A stretch of DNA of 64,000 nucleotides from Sulfitobacter sp. JL08 (GCF_003352045.1 NZ_CP025815.1:3038001-3102000), one strand, 5' to 3'; shown: positions 50,114 through 60,110, counted from the first letter of the stretch. Made by a program: numbers and translations. The notes: a model not told the origin generated them from the letters alone.

Positions 50114-51532
50114 TTAACGGGCGCGCAACACCGCGCCGGGGTTCATGATGCCGACGGGGTCCAGTGTGGCCTTGATCGCGCGCATCGTGGCAAGTTTGAC
50201 CGGATCGCCATAGCGTTCCAGATCGTCGACCTTCAGTCGTCCGATCCCGTGTTCGGCGCTGAACGATCCGTCCATTTCCTGCACCAGATCATGGATCGCC
50301 TGTTTGATCGCATCGCGCTGGTTCTGGTGATCATGTTTGGTTTTTCCAGGCATCGGAAACACATTGTAGTGCAGGTTGCCATCCCCCAGATGGCCAAAAC
50401 TGTTGATCCGGAAACTGCCGATCGCGGCAATCCGGCCGGCGCCTGCGCGAATGAAATCGGGGATCGCGCCGATGGGCACGGAAATATCGGAACTGACGAT
50501 CGCACCGATGCGGCGGTTGGCTTCGGGGATGTGTTCGCGCACGGACCAGAGCGCGCGGCGCTGCCCTTCGGATTGGGCAATGGTGCCATCCACGACAGCG
50601 CCGGCTTCCGCCGCGCTTTCGAACAGGGTTTCCAGCGCCTGTGCCGGATCCAGCCCCTGCGCCAGACCGACCTCGATCAGAACGCTCCATTCGGGCGGGT
50701 CGGCAAAAGGCTGGCGCAGATCGGGCAGTGTTTCGCTCAGGAATTCAAGGCCCTGACGATGGATCAGTTCAAAGGCGCTGACCCCTTCGCCCATTTGCGC
50801 GCGCGCCAGCGCCAGCAGTTCTATCGCCGCTTCGGGCGACGGGACGACCATCATCGCGGTGCCGGTTCCGGCAGGGCGCGGGGAAAGTTTCAGCGCGGCG
50901 GCGGTGATCACGCCCAATGTGCCTTCGGATCCGATCAGCAGGTTGCGCAGATCATACCCGGTATTGTCCTTGCGCAGGCGTGACAGCCCGTTCCAGATCG
51001 ACCCGTCGGGCAACACCGCCTCGATCCCGAGGCACAAATCGCGGGTATTGCCATAGCGCAGCACGTTCACGCCACCGGCATTGGTGGCCAGATTGCCCCC
51101 GATCCGCGCCGATCCTTCGGCCGCCAGCGACAGCGGAAACAGCCGGTCCGCGGCTTCGGCCGCGGCCTGCACATCGGCCAGAATGACACCCGCCTCGACG
51201 ATCAGCACGTTTTCCAGCGGGTACAGCCCGCGCACCCGGTTCATCCGCTCCAGCGACAGGATCACCGGCGCAGGCCCGTCAGGCAACACCTGCCCGCCGA
51301 CCACGCCTGTGCCACCACCATAGGGGATCACGCCAACACGGGCGGCACCGGCCTCGCGGATGATTGTGGCCACCTGTTCGGTATTGTCCGGACACAGCAC
51401 AAGCCCTGCCTGCCCTTCGAACTGGCCGCGCGGTTCTTCCAGATAATGCGCCGCAGAATCGCGAAACACATCCTGCGGCAGAAGGCTGCGCAGATGATCA
51501 CGAAACAGGTCTGTGGCGGGGGCAAGGCTCAT
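50114..51532 (-). CDS. FAD-linked oxidase, GlcD/D-lactate dehydrogenase-like
   Basis: A 472-residue flavoprotein with an N-terminal FAD_binding_4 domain (V-I-P-Y-G-G-G-T-G-V-V-G-G; I-G-G-N-L-A-T-N-A-G-G) and a C-terminal FAD-oxidase domain (F-G-H-L-G-D-G-N-L-H-Y-N and E-H-G-I-G). The last two motifs are the usual metal- and hydroxyacid-binding residues. It should oxidise a 2-hydroxyacid such as D-lactate, glycolate or D-2-hydroxyglutarate and pass electrons to the respiratory chain. No GlcE or GlcF partner is adjacent. Confidence 0.9.
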   Translation of the reverse strand: MSLAPATDLFRDHLRSLLPQDVFRDSAAHYLEEPRGQFEGQAGLVLCPDNTEQVATIIREAGAARVGVIPYGGGTGVVGGQVLPDGPAPVILSLERMNRVRGLYPLENVLIVEAGVILADVQAAAEAADRLFPLSLAAEGSARIGGNLATNAGGVNVLRYGNTRDLCLGIEAVLPDGSIWNGLSRLRKDNTGYDLRNLLIGSEGTLGVITAAALKLSPRPAGTGTAMMVVPSPEAAIELLALARAQMGEGVSAFELIHRQGLEFLSETLPDLRQPFADPPEWSVLIEVGLAQGLDPAQALETLFESAAEAGAVVDGTIAQSEGQRRALWSVREHIPEANRRIGAIVSSDISVPIGAIPDFIRAGAGRIAAIGSFRINSFGHLGDGNLHYNVFPMPGKTKHDHQNQRDAIKQAIHDLVQEMDGSFSAEHGIGRLKVDDLERYGDPVKLATMRAIKATLDPVGIMNPGAVLRAR

Positions 51533-51571
51533 GCGTCTTTCAAAGCGCGCCGGCGGGAAAAACGCAAGCCG

Positions 51572-52393
51572 CTATTCGGTGTCACGCAGCCATTCGGGCT
51601 GCAACACGATGATCGTCGGACGGTTCGGCAGATCGCGCAGCGAAACCGTCAGCGCGGAACTGTCGCGCCGTTCGATCGCGAATTCGTCTGCCATGCCCAC
51701 CAGAAACGCATCCAGCGCATAGGTGCTGAACCAGTGCATCGGAACAACGACAGATGATTTCAACCGTTTCAGCACCCGCGTCATCGTCGGCAAATCCAGC
51801 GTATAACCGCCATCGACCGGTGCCATCACCACATCCAGACGCCCCAGCGCAGCATATTGCGCATCATTGGGTTCGTGATGCAGATGGCCCAGATGGCCGA
51901 TGCACAGGCCCGCCACCTCGAACACGAAAATCGAATTTCCGTTATCTTCGCGCCCGCCGAATTGCGACCGGATATCGGTGGATACGTTGCGCACCAGCAT
52001 CTCGCCCAGATCAAGATGATGGTCGATGCCTTCACCGAACGGCCCCCACCCTTCCAGAACATGGGGAATCGCCGGATCGGGATAGGCCGTCCAGTGCGTA
52101 TCATGGGCATGGTTCATCGTGACCACGTCGGGGATCAGGGGCACATTGCCGACAAATCCGGTAAAATCGGTCACGGCGTTCAGCCCGCCTTGGGTCTGGA
52201 TCAGAAAACTGGCATGGGCGATGTATTGCAGGCGAACCGAAAAATCCGGCACCGGCGCGCGGTAGCTGGCTTGGTGGAGGTATTCGATCTGCGGATCGGC
52301 TTGCGCAATGGCAATACAGTGGCTTGGCCGGCGGTCCTGTGCGTTGGACGCCGTTGCAATCAGCACAAAAAGCAGGATCAACCGAAGCAACAT
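51572..52393 (-). CDS. Secreted MBL-fold metallohydrolase (UlaG-like)
   Basis: A 273-residue protein with an N-terminal signal peptide (about 18 residues) and a beta-lactamase-like metal fold: Y-I-A-H-A-S-F-L-I-Q, N-H-A-H-D-T-H in place of the H-x-H-x-D-H core, G-H-L-G-H-L-H-H, and P-M-H-W-F near the C-terminus. The substrate is unknown. The signal peptide places it outside the cytoplasm, which is less common for UlaG-like members. It stands alone between two minus-strand genes. Confidence 0.8.
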   Translation of the reverse strand: MLLRLILLFVLIATASNAQDRRPSHCIAIAQADPQIEYLHQASYRAPVPDFSVRLQYIAHASFLIQTQGGLNAVTDFTGFVGNVPLIPDVVTMNHAHDTHWTAYPDPAIPHVLEGWGPFGEGIDHHLDLGEMLVRNVSTDIRSQFGGREDNGNSIFVFEVAGLCIGHLGHLHHEPNDAQYAALGRLDVVMAPVDGGYTLDLPTMTRVLKRLKSSVVVPMHWFSTYALDAFLVGMADEFAIERRDSSALTVSLRDLPNRPTIIVLQPEWLRDTE

Positions 52394-52465
52394 GACTGAA
52401 AGATAGCGCAGCGGCGGGACAGGTCTAGGGGGAAGTGTAAAACACCTGAGCTTGATAGCGGGGTT

Positions 52466-53050
52466 TTAGCCCGCTTCGGTCTTGCCGCGCCGGTCGCTGC
52501 GCAGGCATGCATAAAGCACGTGGGTGCGCCAGCGGCCATCGATCTGCAGATAGGATTGCGCCACGCCTTCATATTTGAAGCCTGACCGTTCCAGCAACCC
52601 GCGCGAGGCGACGTTTTCAGGCAGGCAGGCGGCTTCGATGCGGCTGAGGTCCAGTCGGTTGAATGCGTGATGCACAACGGCCAGAATCGCCTCGCGCATG
52701 TATCCCTGACGGATAAAGGGCTGGCCTGTCCAATATCCCAACGTGCCCGCCTGCGCGGGGCCACGGCGGATGTTATCAAGGGTGATCGCGCCCAGCAGAA
52801 CCTGATCGGACCGGCGGATCAGGAACAGCGGCACAGCCGAACCGTTGTTGACAGAGCGTTGTGCCCAATAGACGCGATTGGTGAAGCCCTTGCGCGACAG
52901 ATGATCCTGCGCCCAGCTTGGCTCCCATCTGGTCAGGAAATCCTCGCTTTCGCGGCGCAGACTGGTCCATGCGCGAAAATCCGAATGGGTCGGCGGGCGC
53001 AGCGTCATACGCTCGGTTTCGATCTTCAGCTTGCGCTTGGCCAGCAGCAT
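52466..53050 (-). CDS. RimJ/RimL-type GNAT N-acetyltransferase
   Basis: A 194-residue acetyltransferase of the RimJ/RimL group: E-T-E-R-M-T-L-R-P-P at the start, I-G-like A-I-T-L-D-N-I-R-R, Y-W-T-G-Q-P-F-I-R-Q-G-Y-M-R-E-A, and R-I-E-A-A-C-L-P-E-N-V-A-S-R-G-L-L-E-R-S-G-F. It probably acetylates a protein N-terminus or a small amine. Its start shares a base with the end of the M16 peptidase gene, so it is translated with it. Confidence 0.9.
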   Translation of the reverse strand: MLLAKRKLKIETERMTLRPPTHSDFRAWTSLRRESEDFLTRWEPSWAQDHLSRKGFTNRVYWAQRSVNNGSAVPLFLIRRSDQVLLGAITLDNIRRGPAQAGTLGYWTGQPFIRQGYMREAILAVVHHAFNRLDLSRIEAACLPENVASRGLLERSGFKYEGVAQSYLQIDGRWRTHVLYACLRSDRRGKTEAG

Positions 53051-54312
53051 CAGGCAGCGCGCCGTCCCTGCAGTTTTTCCAGATCGGGGGCTTTCTGCAC
53101 CGGACCGTAAAGCGCCATGGCTGCGCGGGCGGCGGTGGCCATGTGGCCTGCAAAATCGCGCACATCCCCGGTTGTCACCGCGTCAATGCGCTGCACGACT
53201 TCGTCCAGATCAGGCACGCGATCCCAGATCTGGATCATGCGGGCCAGACGTTCGGCGCGGTTTGAGGGGCTTTCCAGCCCCATCAGCATACCGGCCTTCA
53301 TCTGGGCGCGGGCGCGGGCCACTTCGGCCGGGCTCATGTCGTCGGCGGCGCGTTTCATTTCATCCACAGTGATTTCGGCCAGTTCACCGATCTGACCGGC
53401 ACTGGTGCCGGCATAGATCGTGGTCATGCCGGTATCGGCATAGGCCCCGGCCTGCGCAAAGATCGAATAGCACAGACCGCGATGTTCGCGCACTTCCTGA
53501 AACAGGCGCGAAGACATGCCGCCACCCAGAACGCTGGCATAGATCTGCGCCACATAGATTGCGTCATCACGATAGCCCGGGCTTTCAAAGGCCAGCGCAA
53601 AATGGGCCTGTTCCAGATCCTTGGTACGGCGCACCTCGCCTCCGGAAAAGGCGGCGGGCGAAATATCAAAGGATGGCGTTGGCGTCAGGTGCCCGAACAG
53701 GATTTCGGCCTCGCGCACGAGGGCATCATGATCCACGGCCCCCGCTGCTGACAGGATCATCTGGTTGGGCCCGTAATGTTCGCCGACAAAGCCGGCCAGA
53801 TCCTCGCGGGTGAATGCGCTGACACGTTCGGACGGGCCCAGAATGGTGCGCCCGATCGGCTGACCCGGATAGGCCTTTTCCTGCAACCAGTCAAAGATCA
53901 CATCATCCGGCGTATCCAGTGCCTGGCCGATTTCCTGCAGGATCACACCGCGTTCTATTTCGATCTCTCCCGGTTCGAATACCGGGTTCAGAACGATATC
54001 GGCGATCACATCCAGCGCCAAGGGCACATCGTTTTCCAGAACCCGGGCGTAGTAGGCGGTGACTTCGCGGCTGGTATAGGCATTGATGTACCCGCCCACG
54101 TCTTCAATGGCTTCGGCGATCTGCAAGGCACTGCGCCGCTTTGTGCCCTTGAACGCCATGTGTTCAAGAAAATGCGCGATGCCGTTCTGTTCAACCCGTT
54201 CGTGGCGTCCACCTGCCGTGACCCAGATCCCGATCGAGGACGACTGCAGGCCCGGCATGTTTTCGGTGACGATGCGAAACCCGTTCGCCAGAGTGTGTTG
54301 TTGTACTGTCAA
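53050..54312 (-). CDS. M16-family zinc metallopeptidase
   Basis: A 420-residue peptidase of the pitrilysin/mitochondrial-processing-peptidase family. The inverted zinc motif H47-F-L-E50-H51 and the distal glutamate region (after E-R-G-V-I-L-Q-E-I) are present, so it should be catalytically active. Its alphaproteobacterial neighbourhood next to thrC is conserved. It overlaps the thrC stop by four bases and is likely translated with it. The natural substrates are unknown. Confidence 0.92.
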   Translation of the reverse strand: MTVQQHTLANGFRIVTENMPGLQSSSIGIWVTAGGRHERVEQNGIAHFLEHMAFKGTKRRSALQIAEAIEDVGGYINAYTSREVTAYYARVLENDVPLALDVIADIVLNPVFEPGEIEIERGVILQEIGQALDTPDDVIFDWLQEKAYPGQPIGRTILGPSERVSAFTREDLAGFVGEHYGPNQMILSAAGAVDHDALVREAEILFGHLTPTPSFDISPAAFSGGEVRRTKDLEQAHFALAFESPGYRDDAIYVAQIYASVLGGGMSSRLFQEVREHRGLCYSIFAQAGAYADTGMTTIYAGTSAGQIGELAEITVDEMKRAADDMSPAEVARARAQMKAGMLMGLESPSNRAERLARMIQIWDRVPDLDEVVQRIDAVTTGDVRDFAGHMATAARAAMALYGPVQKAPDLEKLQGRRAA

Positions 54313-55700
54313 TGTCTGATCTGTCCTCTGACAAAAGCTTCGAGCGCGGCCAGATCGTTGCTGATCCGCGTCACCCGTTCCGGCCTGTCATACAGGTCTG
54401 CCATGCGCGGGGGAAGGGGTGGACGTATTCCTGTTGCCGCCTCGACTGCATCGGGGAATTTGGCGGGGTGCGCCGTGGCCAGCGTGATCATCGGTGTTGC
54501 GGGATCGCGCAGCGCGTTTGCAACCTTGACGCCCACGGCGGAATGCGGGCACAGCAATTCGCTGCTGCGCGCCAGTTCCGCGGTGATAGTGGCCGATGTT
54601 TCATCTTCCGAGGCGCGCCCGGACTGGAAGGTATCCTGCAACATCTGAAGCGCGCCCTGACTGACGTCGAATCCGCCACCGGATTTCAGTTCGTCCATCA
54701 GTTGCGCAACGGCATTGCCATCGCGCCCGTAGGCATCAAACAGCGCCCGTTCGAAATTGGAACTGACCTGAATATCCATCGACGGGCTGATCGACGGGTG
54801 CACCGTACTGGTGTGATAGCCCTGTCCTTTCAGGCAGCGATCCAGAATGTCGTTCTGGTTGGTCGCGACAACCAGTTGATCAATGGGCAGCCCCATTTTC
54901 TTGGCGATGTATCCGGCGAATATATCGCCGAAATTTCCCGTCGGCACAGTAAAGCTGACGCGGCGGTGCGGCGCGCCAAGGCCGACTGCGGAGGTGAAGT
55001 AATAAACCACCTGAGCCAGCACGCGCCCCCAGTTGATCGAATTCACACCGGCAAGCCGGACCTCGTCGCGGAAGGTGAAATCGTTGAACATATCCTTCAG
55101 GCGGGCCTGACAATCATCAAAATCGCCATCGACCGCAAGCGCATGCACATTGGCCTCGCCCGGTGTCGTCATCTGGCGGCGCTGCACTTCGCTGACGCGG
55201 CCATGGGGATAAAGGATGACCACATCGACAACGTCCAGCCCCTTGAACGCCTCGATCGCGGCAGAACCGGTATCACCGCTGGTGGCCCCGACGATGGTCA
55301 CGCGTTCACCGCGCCGCGCCAGTGCGGTCTGGAACATCTGGCCGATCAGTTGCATGGCGAAATCCTTGAACGCCAGCGTCGGGCCGTGAAACAGTTCAAG
55401 CAGGAAATGGCCGCTGTCCAGCTGCACCAGAGGCGCGCGGGCGGCATGGCCGAACCCGGCATAGCTGCGCGTGATGATATCGCCGAATTCCGTATCGGTG
55501 AACGTATCGCCGACAAAGGGGCGCATCACGCGATAGGCGACATCTTCATAGGAAAGACCGTGCAGGGCGGCAATATCGGCCTGATCCATCTGCGGGATCG
55601 TTTCGGGCACGTACAATCCGCCATCGCGTGCAAGGCCGGTCAGCATTGCGTCTTCGAAACTTAAAACAGGCGCGTGTCCACGGGTCGAGATGTAGCGCAA
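54309..55700 (-). CDS. thrC: Threonine synthase
   Basis: A 463-residue PLP enzyme that converts O-phosphohomoserine to threonine. The N-terminus (Y-I-S-T-R-G) and the PLP-lysine segment (L-A-F-K-D-F-A-M-Q) are typical, as are G-A-T-S-G-D-T-G-S-A-A-I and P-T-G-N-F-G-D-I-F-A-G. Length is normal. It lies between SURF1 and the M16 peptidase on the minus strand with almost no spacing, as in other Rhodobacterales. Confidence 0.95.
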   Translation of the reverse strand: MRYISTRGHAPVLSFEDAMLTGLARDGGLYVPETIPQMDQADIAALHGLSYEDVAYRVMRPFVGDTFTDTEFGDIITRSYAGFGHAARAPLVQLDSGHFLLELFHGPTLAFKDFAMQLIGQMFQTALARRGERVTIVGATSGDTGSAAIEAFKGLDVVDVVILYPHGRVSEVQRRQMTTPGEANVHALAVDGDFDDCQARLKDMFNDFTFRDEVRLAGVNSINWGRVLAQVVYYFTSAVGLGAPHRRVSFTVPTGNFGDIFAGYIAKKMGLPIDQLVVATNQNDILDRCLKGQGYHTSTVHPSISPSMDIQVSSNFERALFDAYGRDGNAVAQLMDELKSGGGFDVSQGALQMLQDTFQSGRASEDETSATITAELARSSELLCPHSAVGVKVANALRDPATPMITLATAHPAKFPDAVEAATGIRPPLPPRMADLYDRPERVTRISNDLAALEAFVRGQIRH

Positions 55701-55704
55701 CTTT

Positions 55705-56382
55705 TCAGCTTTCCGGTTTTGAGCGCATCGAGCGCATGAAAAAGAAGGTCATCGCCAGCCAGATGGCGGCCAGCGAAAACCACGTGATGGCATATTGCAA
55801 GTGATCGTTTGGAATGCCAGCACTGTCGACCGGCAAAGGCGTTACAGAAGGGTTCGGTTCCGAAATGGTGCGCGCAATCAACAATACAGGGTCGGTGCCC
55901 AGTACCTGCGCCAGCGCGGGCACATCGCGGGCAAACCATGTATTGCCTGCCAGATCGGGCGCGGGCGTGTAGCTGTCAACCTCGTCCGGCCAGTGCAGAT
56001 TGCCTCTGACGCTGATCGGCCCTGTTGTGCGGGTGTTGTTTTTGGCGGCATCGCGGACAAAGCCGCGATCCAGCAGGATGCGGCGGCCATCGGCCAGTTC
56101 ATAGGGTGCAATGATGCGGTATCCCGGCCCGACATCCTTGATCGACACCAGCACATGCGCTTCGCCCGGCAGGATTGTGCCCTGCGCCTGCACCGGCAGG
56201 TATTTGTCAGTTGCGGGATAGGGTGTGGCAGGCACCGCCACCGGGTTTGCTGTAATCCGGCTGTCAATGTCAGCCAGCACACCCTGTTTCCAGTCGAGCC
56301 GCTGAAGTTGCCAGGTGCCAAGCCCGATCAGGATCGCGGCCCCGATCAACCCGAACGTCAGCAAGAACACCCAACGGCGCAT
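55705..56382 (-). CDS. SURF1-family cytochrome oxidase assembly protein
   Basis: A 225-residue membrane protein with one helix at each end (about residues 8-28 and 200-220) and the SURF1 core between them: G-T-W-Q-L-Q-R-L-D-W-K, G-Y-R-I-I-A-P-Y-E, L-L-D-R-G-F-V, and H-L-Q-Y-A-I-T-W-F-S-L-A at the end. SURF1 helps insert heme a into subunit I of the aa3 oxidase. It sits downstream of the oxidase genes, after a terminator, and next to thrC. Confidence 0.93.
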   Translation of the reverse strand: MRRWVFLLTFGLIGAAILIGLGTWQLQRLDWKQGVLADIDSRITANPVAVPATPYPATDKYLPVQAQGTILPGEAHVLVSIKDVGPGYRIIAPYELADGRRILLDRGFVRDAAKNNTRTTGPISVRGNLHWPDEVDSYTPAPDLAGNTWFARDVPALAQVLGTDPVLLIARTISEPNPSVTPLPVDSAGIPNDHLQYAITWFSLAAIWLAMTFFFMRSMRSKPES

Positions 56383-56413
56383 ATCAGATCAGGCCCCCCC
56401 GCCCGACAAAGGA

Positions 56414-56446
56414 AAAGCGCGCAAGGTCAGATGCCTTGCGCGCTTT
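56414..56446 (-). terminator. Intrinsic terminator after the cytochrome oxidase subunit III gene
   Basis: AAAGCGCGCAAGG (56414-56426) and CCTTGCGCGCTTT (56434-56446) form a perfect 13-bp stem with a 7-nt loop. On the minus strand the stem is followed by TTCCTTTG. It separates the oxidase operon from SURF1-thrC. Confidence 0.8.
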
Positions 56447-56501
56447 GCTTGATAATCGTCTGCGGCGCGGGATCAACCCGCAATCCGCTTTGTCGGGCAG
56501 A

Positions 56502-57305
56502 TCAGATGCCCCAGATGTAGACCGCAAAGAACAGGAACAGCCACACCACATCCACAAAGTGCCAGTACCAGGCCGCCGCTTCAAAGCCGACATGCTTTTC
56601 CGCCGTAAAGTGGCCCTTCATCGCACGGAACATACAGACCGCCAGAAAGATCGTACCGATGATCACGTGCGCGCCATGAAAGCCTGTGGCCATGAAGAAG
56701 TTCGAAAAGAACTTGTCGCCGCCGAACTGCCAGTCTTTGTCGACCAGAAGGTGATAATATTCATAGGCCTGCACGGCGGTGAACAGCACACCCAGAACAA
56801 TGGCCAGTGCCAGACCGTTGATGACATCCTTGCGGTTGTCTTCGTGGACAAGCGCATGGTGCGCCCATGTGACCGCACAGCCCGAAAGCAGCAGCAGAAG
56901 CGTGTTGATCAGTGGCAGTTCAAACGCGTTCACCTGATAGAATTCCGCAGGAACATAGGTGCTCCCGACATATTCGTTCATCGGATAAAGCGCATGTTTG
57001 AAGAACGACCAGAACCATGCGGCAAAGAACATCACTTCGGACATGATAAACAGGATAAAGCCGTAGCGCAGGCCGATCCGCACAACCGGGGTGTGATCCC
57101 CGACGCGGCTTTCTGCCACCACTTCCGACCACCAGCCGAACATCACGTACAACACAGCCGCAAGCCCCGCGAGAAACAGGAACGGCGTAACATCATGCAT
57201 CCAGAGGACCGCACCAAAAAGCATGGCAAAGCCACCCAGCGATCCGAGCAATGGCCAGATCGAGGGGTTCAGAATGTGGTAATCGTGGTTTTTTTCGTGC
57301 GCCAT
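56502..57305 (-). CDS. ctaE: Cytochrome c oxidase subunit III
   Basis: A 267-residue membrane protein with seven helices, matching subunit III of aa3-type oxidases: [53 protein letters not shown]. The ATG at 57305 is preferred over a start five codons upstream. It is the last gene before a strong terminator in the coxB-ctaB-ctaG-coxC group. The catalytic subunit I gene is not in this window. Confidence 0.95.
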   Translation of the reverse strand: MAHEKNHDYHILNPSIWPLLGSLGGFAMLFGAVLWMHDVTPFLFLAGLAAVLYVMFGWWSEVVAESRVGDHTPVVRIGLRYGFILFIMSEVMFFAAWFWSFFKHALYPMNEYVGSTYVPAEFYQVNAFELPLINTLLLLLSGCAVTWAHHALVHEDNRKDVINGLALAIVLGVLFTAVQAYEYYHLLVDKDWQFGGDKFFSNFFMATGFHGAHVIIGTIFLAVCMFRAMKGHFTAEKHVGFEAAAWYWHFVDVVWLFLFFAVYIWGI

Positions 57306-57328
57306 GTTTGTGTCCCTCACCTTACGGC

Positions 57329-57904
57329 TTAGTTTAAGTTTGTTGTGGCCTGATTGTCCAAGGCGGCATAGCCTTCGGGCAGGTCAATTTCGTAGAACGT
57401 ATAAGACAGAGTGATCGTATGCACGTATTTTGCATCGCGATCGGTTACGATTTCCGGATCGACAAAGAATGTCACCGGCATCTGCACCCGTTCACCGGGT
57501 TGCAAAACCTGTTCCTCGAAGCAGAAACACTGGATCTTGCTGAAGAACCCGCCCGCTTCGTAAGGTGTGACGTTGTAGCTGGCCGATCCCGCCACCGGTT
57601 TGTCGGTCGGGTTGTAAGCCTCGTAAAAGGCCAGACCGGTTTCGCCGATGCGCAGTTCCATTTCACGCTGCACCGGTTTGAATTCCCAAGGCATGTTCTT
57701 GTTGATCGATCCGTCGAACCGCACCGTAATGGTCTGGTCCAGAATCTCGTCAGACCCCGTTGTCGCAACATCGGTGGTTCCGCCAAATCCGGTGACACGG
57801 CAGAACCAGTCATAAAACGGCACAGAGGCCCAGGCCAGCGCGCCCATGAACACGACGACGGATACGGTCTGCAAAACGGTTTTCTTTGGTCCCTGCAACG
57901 CCAT
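57329..57904 (-). CDS. ctaG: Cytochrome c oxidase assembly protein CtaG (Cox11)
   Basis: A 191-residue copper chaperone that builds the CuB site of the aa3 oxidase. One N-terminal helix ([18 protein letters not shown]) anchors a periplasmic domain with the copper-binding Q-C-F-C-F-E-E-Q. It has a [20 protein letters not shown] start typical of Cox11. It overlaps the 53-aa gene upstream by one base. Confidence 0.95.
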   Translation of the reverse strand: MALQGPKKTVLQTVSVVVFMGALAWASVPFYDWFCRVTGFGGTTDVATTGSDEILDQTITVRFDGSINKNMPWEFKPVQREMELRIGETGLAFYEAYNPTDKPVAGSASYNVTPYEAGGFFSKIQCFCFEEQVLQPGERVQMPVTFFVDPEIVTDRDAKYVHTITLSYTFYEIDLPEGYAALDNQATTNLN

Positions 57905-58065
57905 TAGTTCTGAACCTCCGATGTGGGAAGGGCGAAATCGCCCCGTGTGACCTTGACGAATGTCAGCCCGAACACGACGACGATAAAGCCGACCAGCACC
58001 AGCGCCACGCCCAGATTGCGGCCAAAACGGCGCTTGTGAATTTCATGTTCCGTGTGAAAGCTCAT
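57904..58065 (-). CDS. Small membrane protein of the cytochrome oxidase cluster
   Basis: A 53-residue protein with a charged N-terminus (F-H-T-E-H-E-I-H-K-R-R-F-G-R-N), one membrane helix (V-A-L-V-L-V-G-F-I-V-V-V-F-G-L-T-F-V-K-V) and a short polar tail. It overlaps ctaB by four bases and ctaG by one. Small proteins at this position occur in other Rhodobacterales oxidase clusters and are thought to be assembly factors or subunits. The exact role is unknown. Confidence 0.7.
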   Translation of the reverse strand: MSFHTEHEIHKRRFGRNLGVALVLVGFIVVVFGLTFVKVTRGDFALPTSEVQN

Positions 58066-59009
58066 CCCCAGCCCCCCAGACCGAACGGCGCCAGCGCCGC
58101 TTCCAGCAGGATGGCGACGAAATGGGCGAACAGATACCACAGCGACAGCCGGAAGAATTTGCGTTCGACGGCAAAATTGTCGGCTTCGGATTGTGTTTCG
58201 TCACGGCGCCAAATCTGCACGGCCCCGCGCAGGAACAACAGATTCAGCACCAGCGCGACCGACAGATAAATCGGGCCGCCAATGGCCGAAAATCCGGTGC
58301 CCACCGCCAGGATCGACAGCAGAACGGTATAGACCAGAATATGCGTGCGCGTTGCGCGCCGTCCGTGTGTCACCGTCAGCATGGGCACGCCCGCATCGTC
58401 GTAATCCGAGCGCATGAACAGCGCCAGCGCCCAGAAATGTGGCGGCGTCCACATGAAAATCAGCGCGAACATCAGCCACGGTTCGACAGCCATTGACCCG
58501 GTGGCGCAGACCCAGCCGATCACCGGCGGAAACGCCCCCGCGGCGCCGCCGATCACGATGTTCTGCGGTGTCGAACGTTTCAGCCACATCGTGTAGATGA
58601 CGGCATAAAAGAAAATGGTGAACGCCAGAAACGCCGCCGCCAGAAGATTTGCGGCAAGCCCCAGCATCATCACGGCAAGACCCGACAGCGCCAGACCGAT
58701 GGCCCGCGCTTCGCCCGGTTCCACTTTGCCAGCGGGAACGGGGCGGTTGGCTGTCCGGCGCATCACGGCGTCGATATCCGCATCCCACCACATATTCAGC
58801 GCACCCGATGCCCCTGCCCCAACCGCGATAAACAGGATCGACGAGAAGGCAATCATCGGATGCACCTGCACCGGCGCGGCGAGCAGACCGACCAGAGCAG
58901 TAAAGACCACAAGCTGCATGACACGGGGCTTCAACAGCGCAAAATAATCGCCAAACGACGCCTCGCCCGGGTGGGCTGTGTCTTTTGTGTTGATGCTTGC
59001 ATCACTCAT
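58062..59009 (-). CDS. ctaB: Protoheme IX farnesyltransferase
   Basis: A 315-residue integral membrane prenyltransferase that makes heme O from protoheme IX. It has the UbiA-family N-D-x-x-D-like sites as N-M-W-W-D-A-D-I-D-A-V-M-x-R-T and D-Y-D-D-A-G-V-P-M-L, with P-R-V-M-Q-L-V-V-F-T at the start. Start 59009 suits the family. It lies downstream of coxB, with a short hairpin between them. Confidence 0.95.
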   Translation of the reverse strand: MSDASINTKDTAHPGEASFGDYFALLKPRVMQLVVFTALVGLLAAPVQVHPMIAFSSILFIAVGAGASGALNMWWDADIDAVMRRTANRPVPAGKVEPGEARAIGLALSGLAVMMLGLAANLLAAAFLAFTIFFYAVIYTMWLKRSTPQNIVIGGAAGAFPPVIGWVCATGSMAVEPWLMFALIFMWTPPHFWALALFMRSDYDDAGVPMLTVTHGRRATRTHILVYTVLLSILAVGTGFSAIGGPIYLSVALVLNLLFLRGAVQIWRRDETQSEADNFAVERKFFRLSLWYLFAHFVAILLEAALAPFGLGGWG

Positions 59010-59036
59010 CAGGCAGGTCCGATCATCAGGTAAATC

Positions 59037-59057
59037 GCGGGGCAAAGACCGCCCCGC
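59037..59057. terminator. Hairpin between coxB and ctaB
   Basis: GCGGGGC (59037-59043) pairs with GCCCCGC (59051-59057) around an AAAGACC loop. It has no T-tract, so it may only reduce read-through or stabilise the coxB message. Confidence 0.5.
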
Positions 59058-59068
59058 TGATCCGAAGG

Positions 59069-59908
59069 TCAGTTAGACGCGACAGTGATCGCGCGCGGCA
59101 CGCCGGCATATTCGTCGATCGCGCCGTCCAGCCATTCCTGATAGGCCTCTTCGCTGACCACTTTGACCGTGATCGGCATATAGGCGTGATCCTTGCCGCA
59201 CAGTTCAGAGCACTGGCCGAAATAGATGCCTTCCTTGTCGGCGGCGAACCAAAGTTCGGCCAGTCGACCGGGTACACCATCCTGTTTCACGCCAAAGGCG
59301 GGGATCGTCCAGGAATGGATCACGTCGGCGCCTGTGACCTGCATCACAACGGTTTTGCCCACCGGCACGACAACGGCCGTATCCGTCGCCAGCAGGTATT
59401 CGTCATCACTGTAGCCATATTCAGCAAGAGAGGCGCGATCCAGCATGAAGCTTTCAAAGCCGAATTCGTGATCGACATATTCATAGCCCCAATACCACTG
59501 GTAGCCGGTGACTTTGATGGTCACGTCTGCCTCGGGGATTTCCTGTTGCTTGAACAGGATCGGCAGCGACCATGCGCCGATGGCCACAAGGATAAAGACC
59601 GGGATGATCGTCCAGGCGATCTCGACCGGGGTGTGGTGGGTAAAGGTTTTTGGCGTCGGGTTTGATTTGCGGTTGAACCGCACCATCGCGTAGATCATCA
59701 ACGCCGTCACGAAAACCGTAATCGCGGTAATAACGACCAGAATCATGCCGTCCAGCCATTGCAGATCCCGCGCCAGTTCGCTGGCCGCAGGCTGGAACCC
59801 CATTTTACCGTCGACCGGCGCGCCGATAATCTCAAGACCTTCCTGAGCGAAGGCGGGAAGAGTGGAAAGGCCGGCAAACAGGCCGGTAAGCATGGCTAGG
59901 TTTTTCAT
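59069..59908 (-). CDS. coxB: Cytochrome c oxidase subunit II
   Basis: A 279-residue subunit with a signal peptide, two membrane helices and a periplasmic cupredoxin domain. The CuA ligands are in V-I-H-S-W-T-I-P and C-S-E-L-C-G-K-D-H-A-Y-M-P, and the aromatic electron-entry patch is Q-W-Y-W-G-Y-E-Y. It accepts electrons from cytochrome c. It heads the oxidase gene group and is divergent from tldD. Confidence 0.96.
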   Translation of the reverse strand: MKNLAMLTGLFAGLSTLPAFAQEGLEIIGAPVDGKMGFQPAASELARDLQWLDGMILVVITAITVFVTALMIYAMVRFNRKSNPTPKTFTHHTPVEIAWTIIPVFILVAIGAWSLPILFKQQEIPEADVTIKVTGYQWYWGYEYVDHEFGFESFMLDRASLAEYGYSDDEYLLATDTAVVVPVGKTVVMQVTGADVIHSWTIPAFGVKQDGVPGRLAELWFAADKEGIYFGQCSELCGKDHAYMPITVKVVSEEAYQEWLDGAIDEYAGVPRAITVASN

Positions 59909-60110
59909 CTTTGTTCCTGATCAGTTGATCACTGTTGGTCGCATTATTATATCGGTCAAGGCATCAGTTCCACGCGTCAGTTTACCCCCGCGATGATTGC
60001 CCGTTGTCTTGTTCATGCTTACAATCATATTCTGATGCACAGATAAAGCCATAAGCTTGCGTCAAACAGACGCTATTTTCATCCCTCCAAAACGACAGGG
60101 CAGCCTTGAA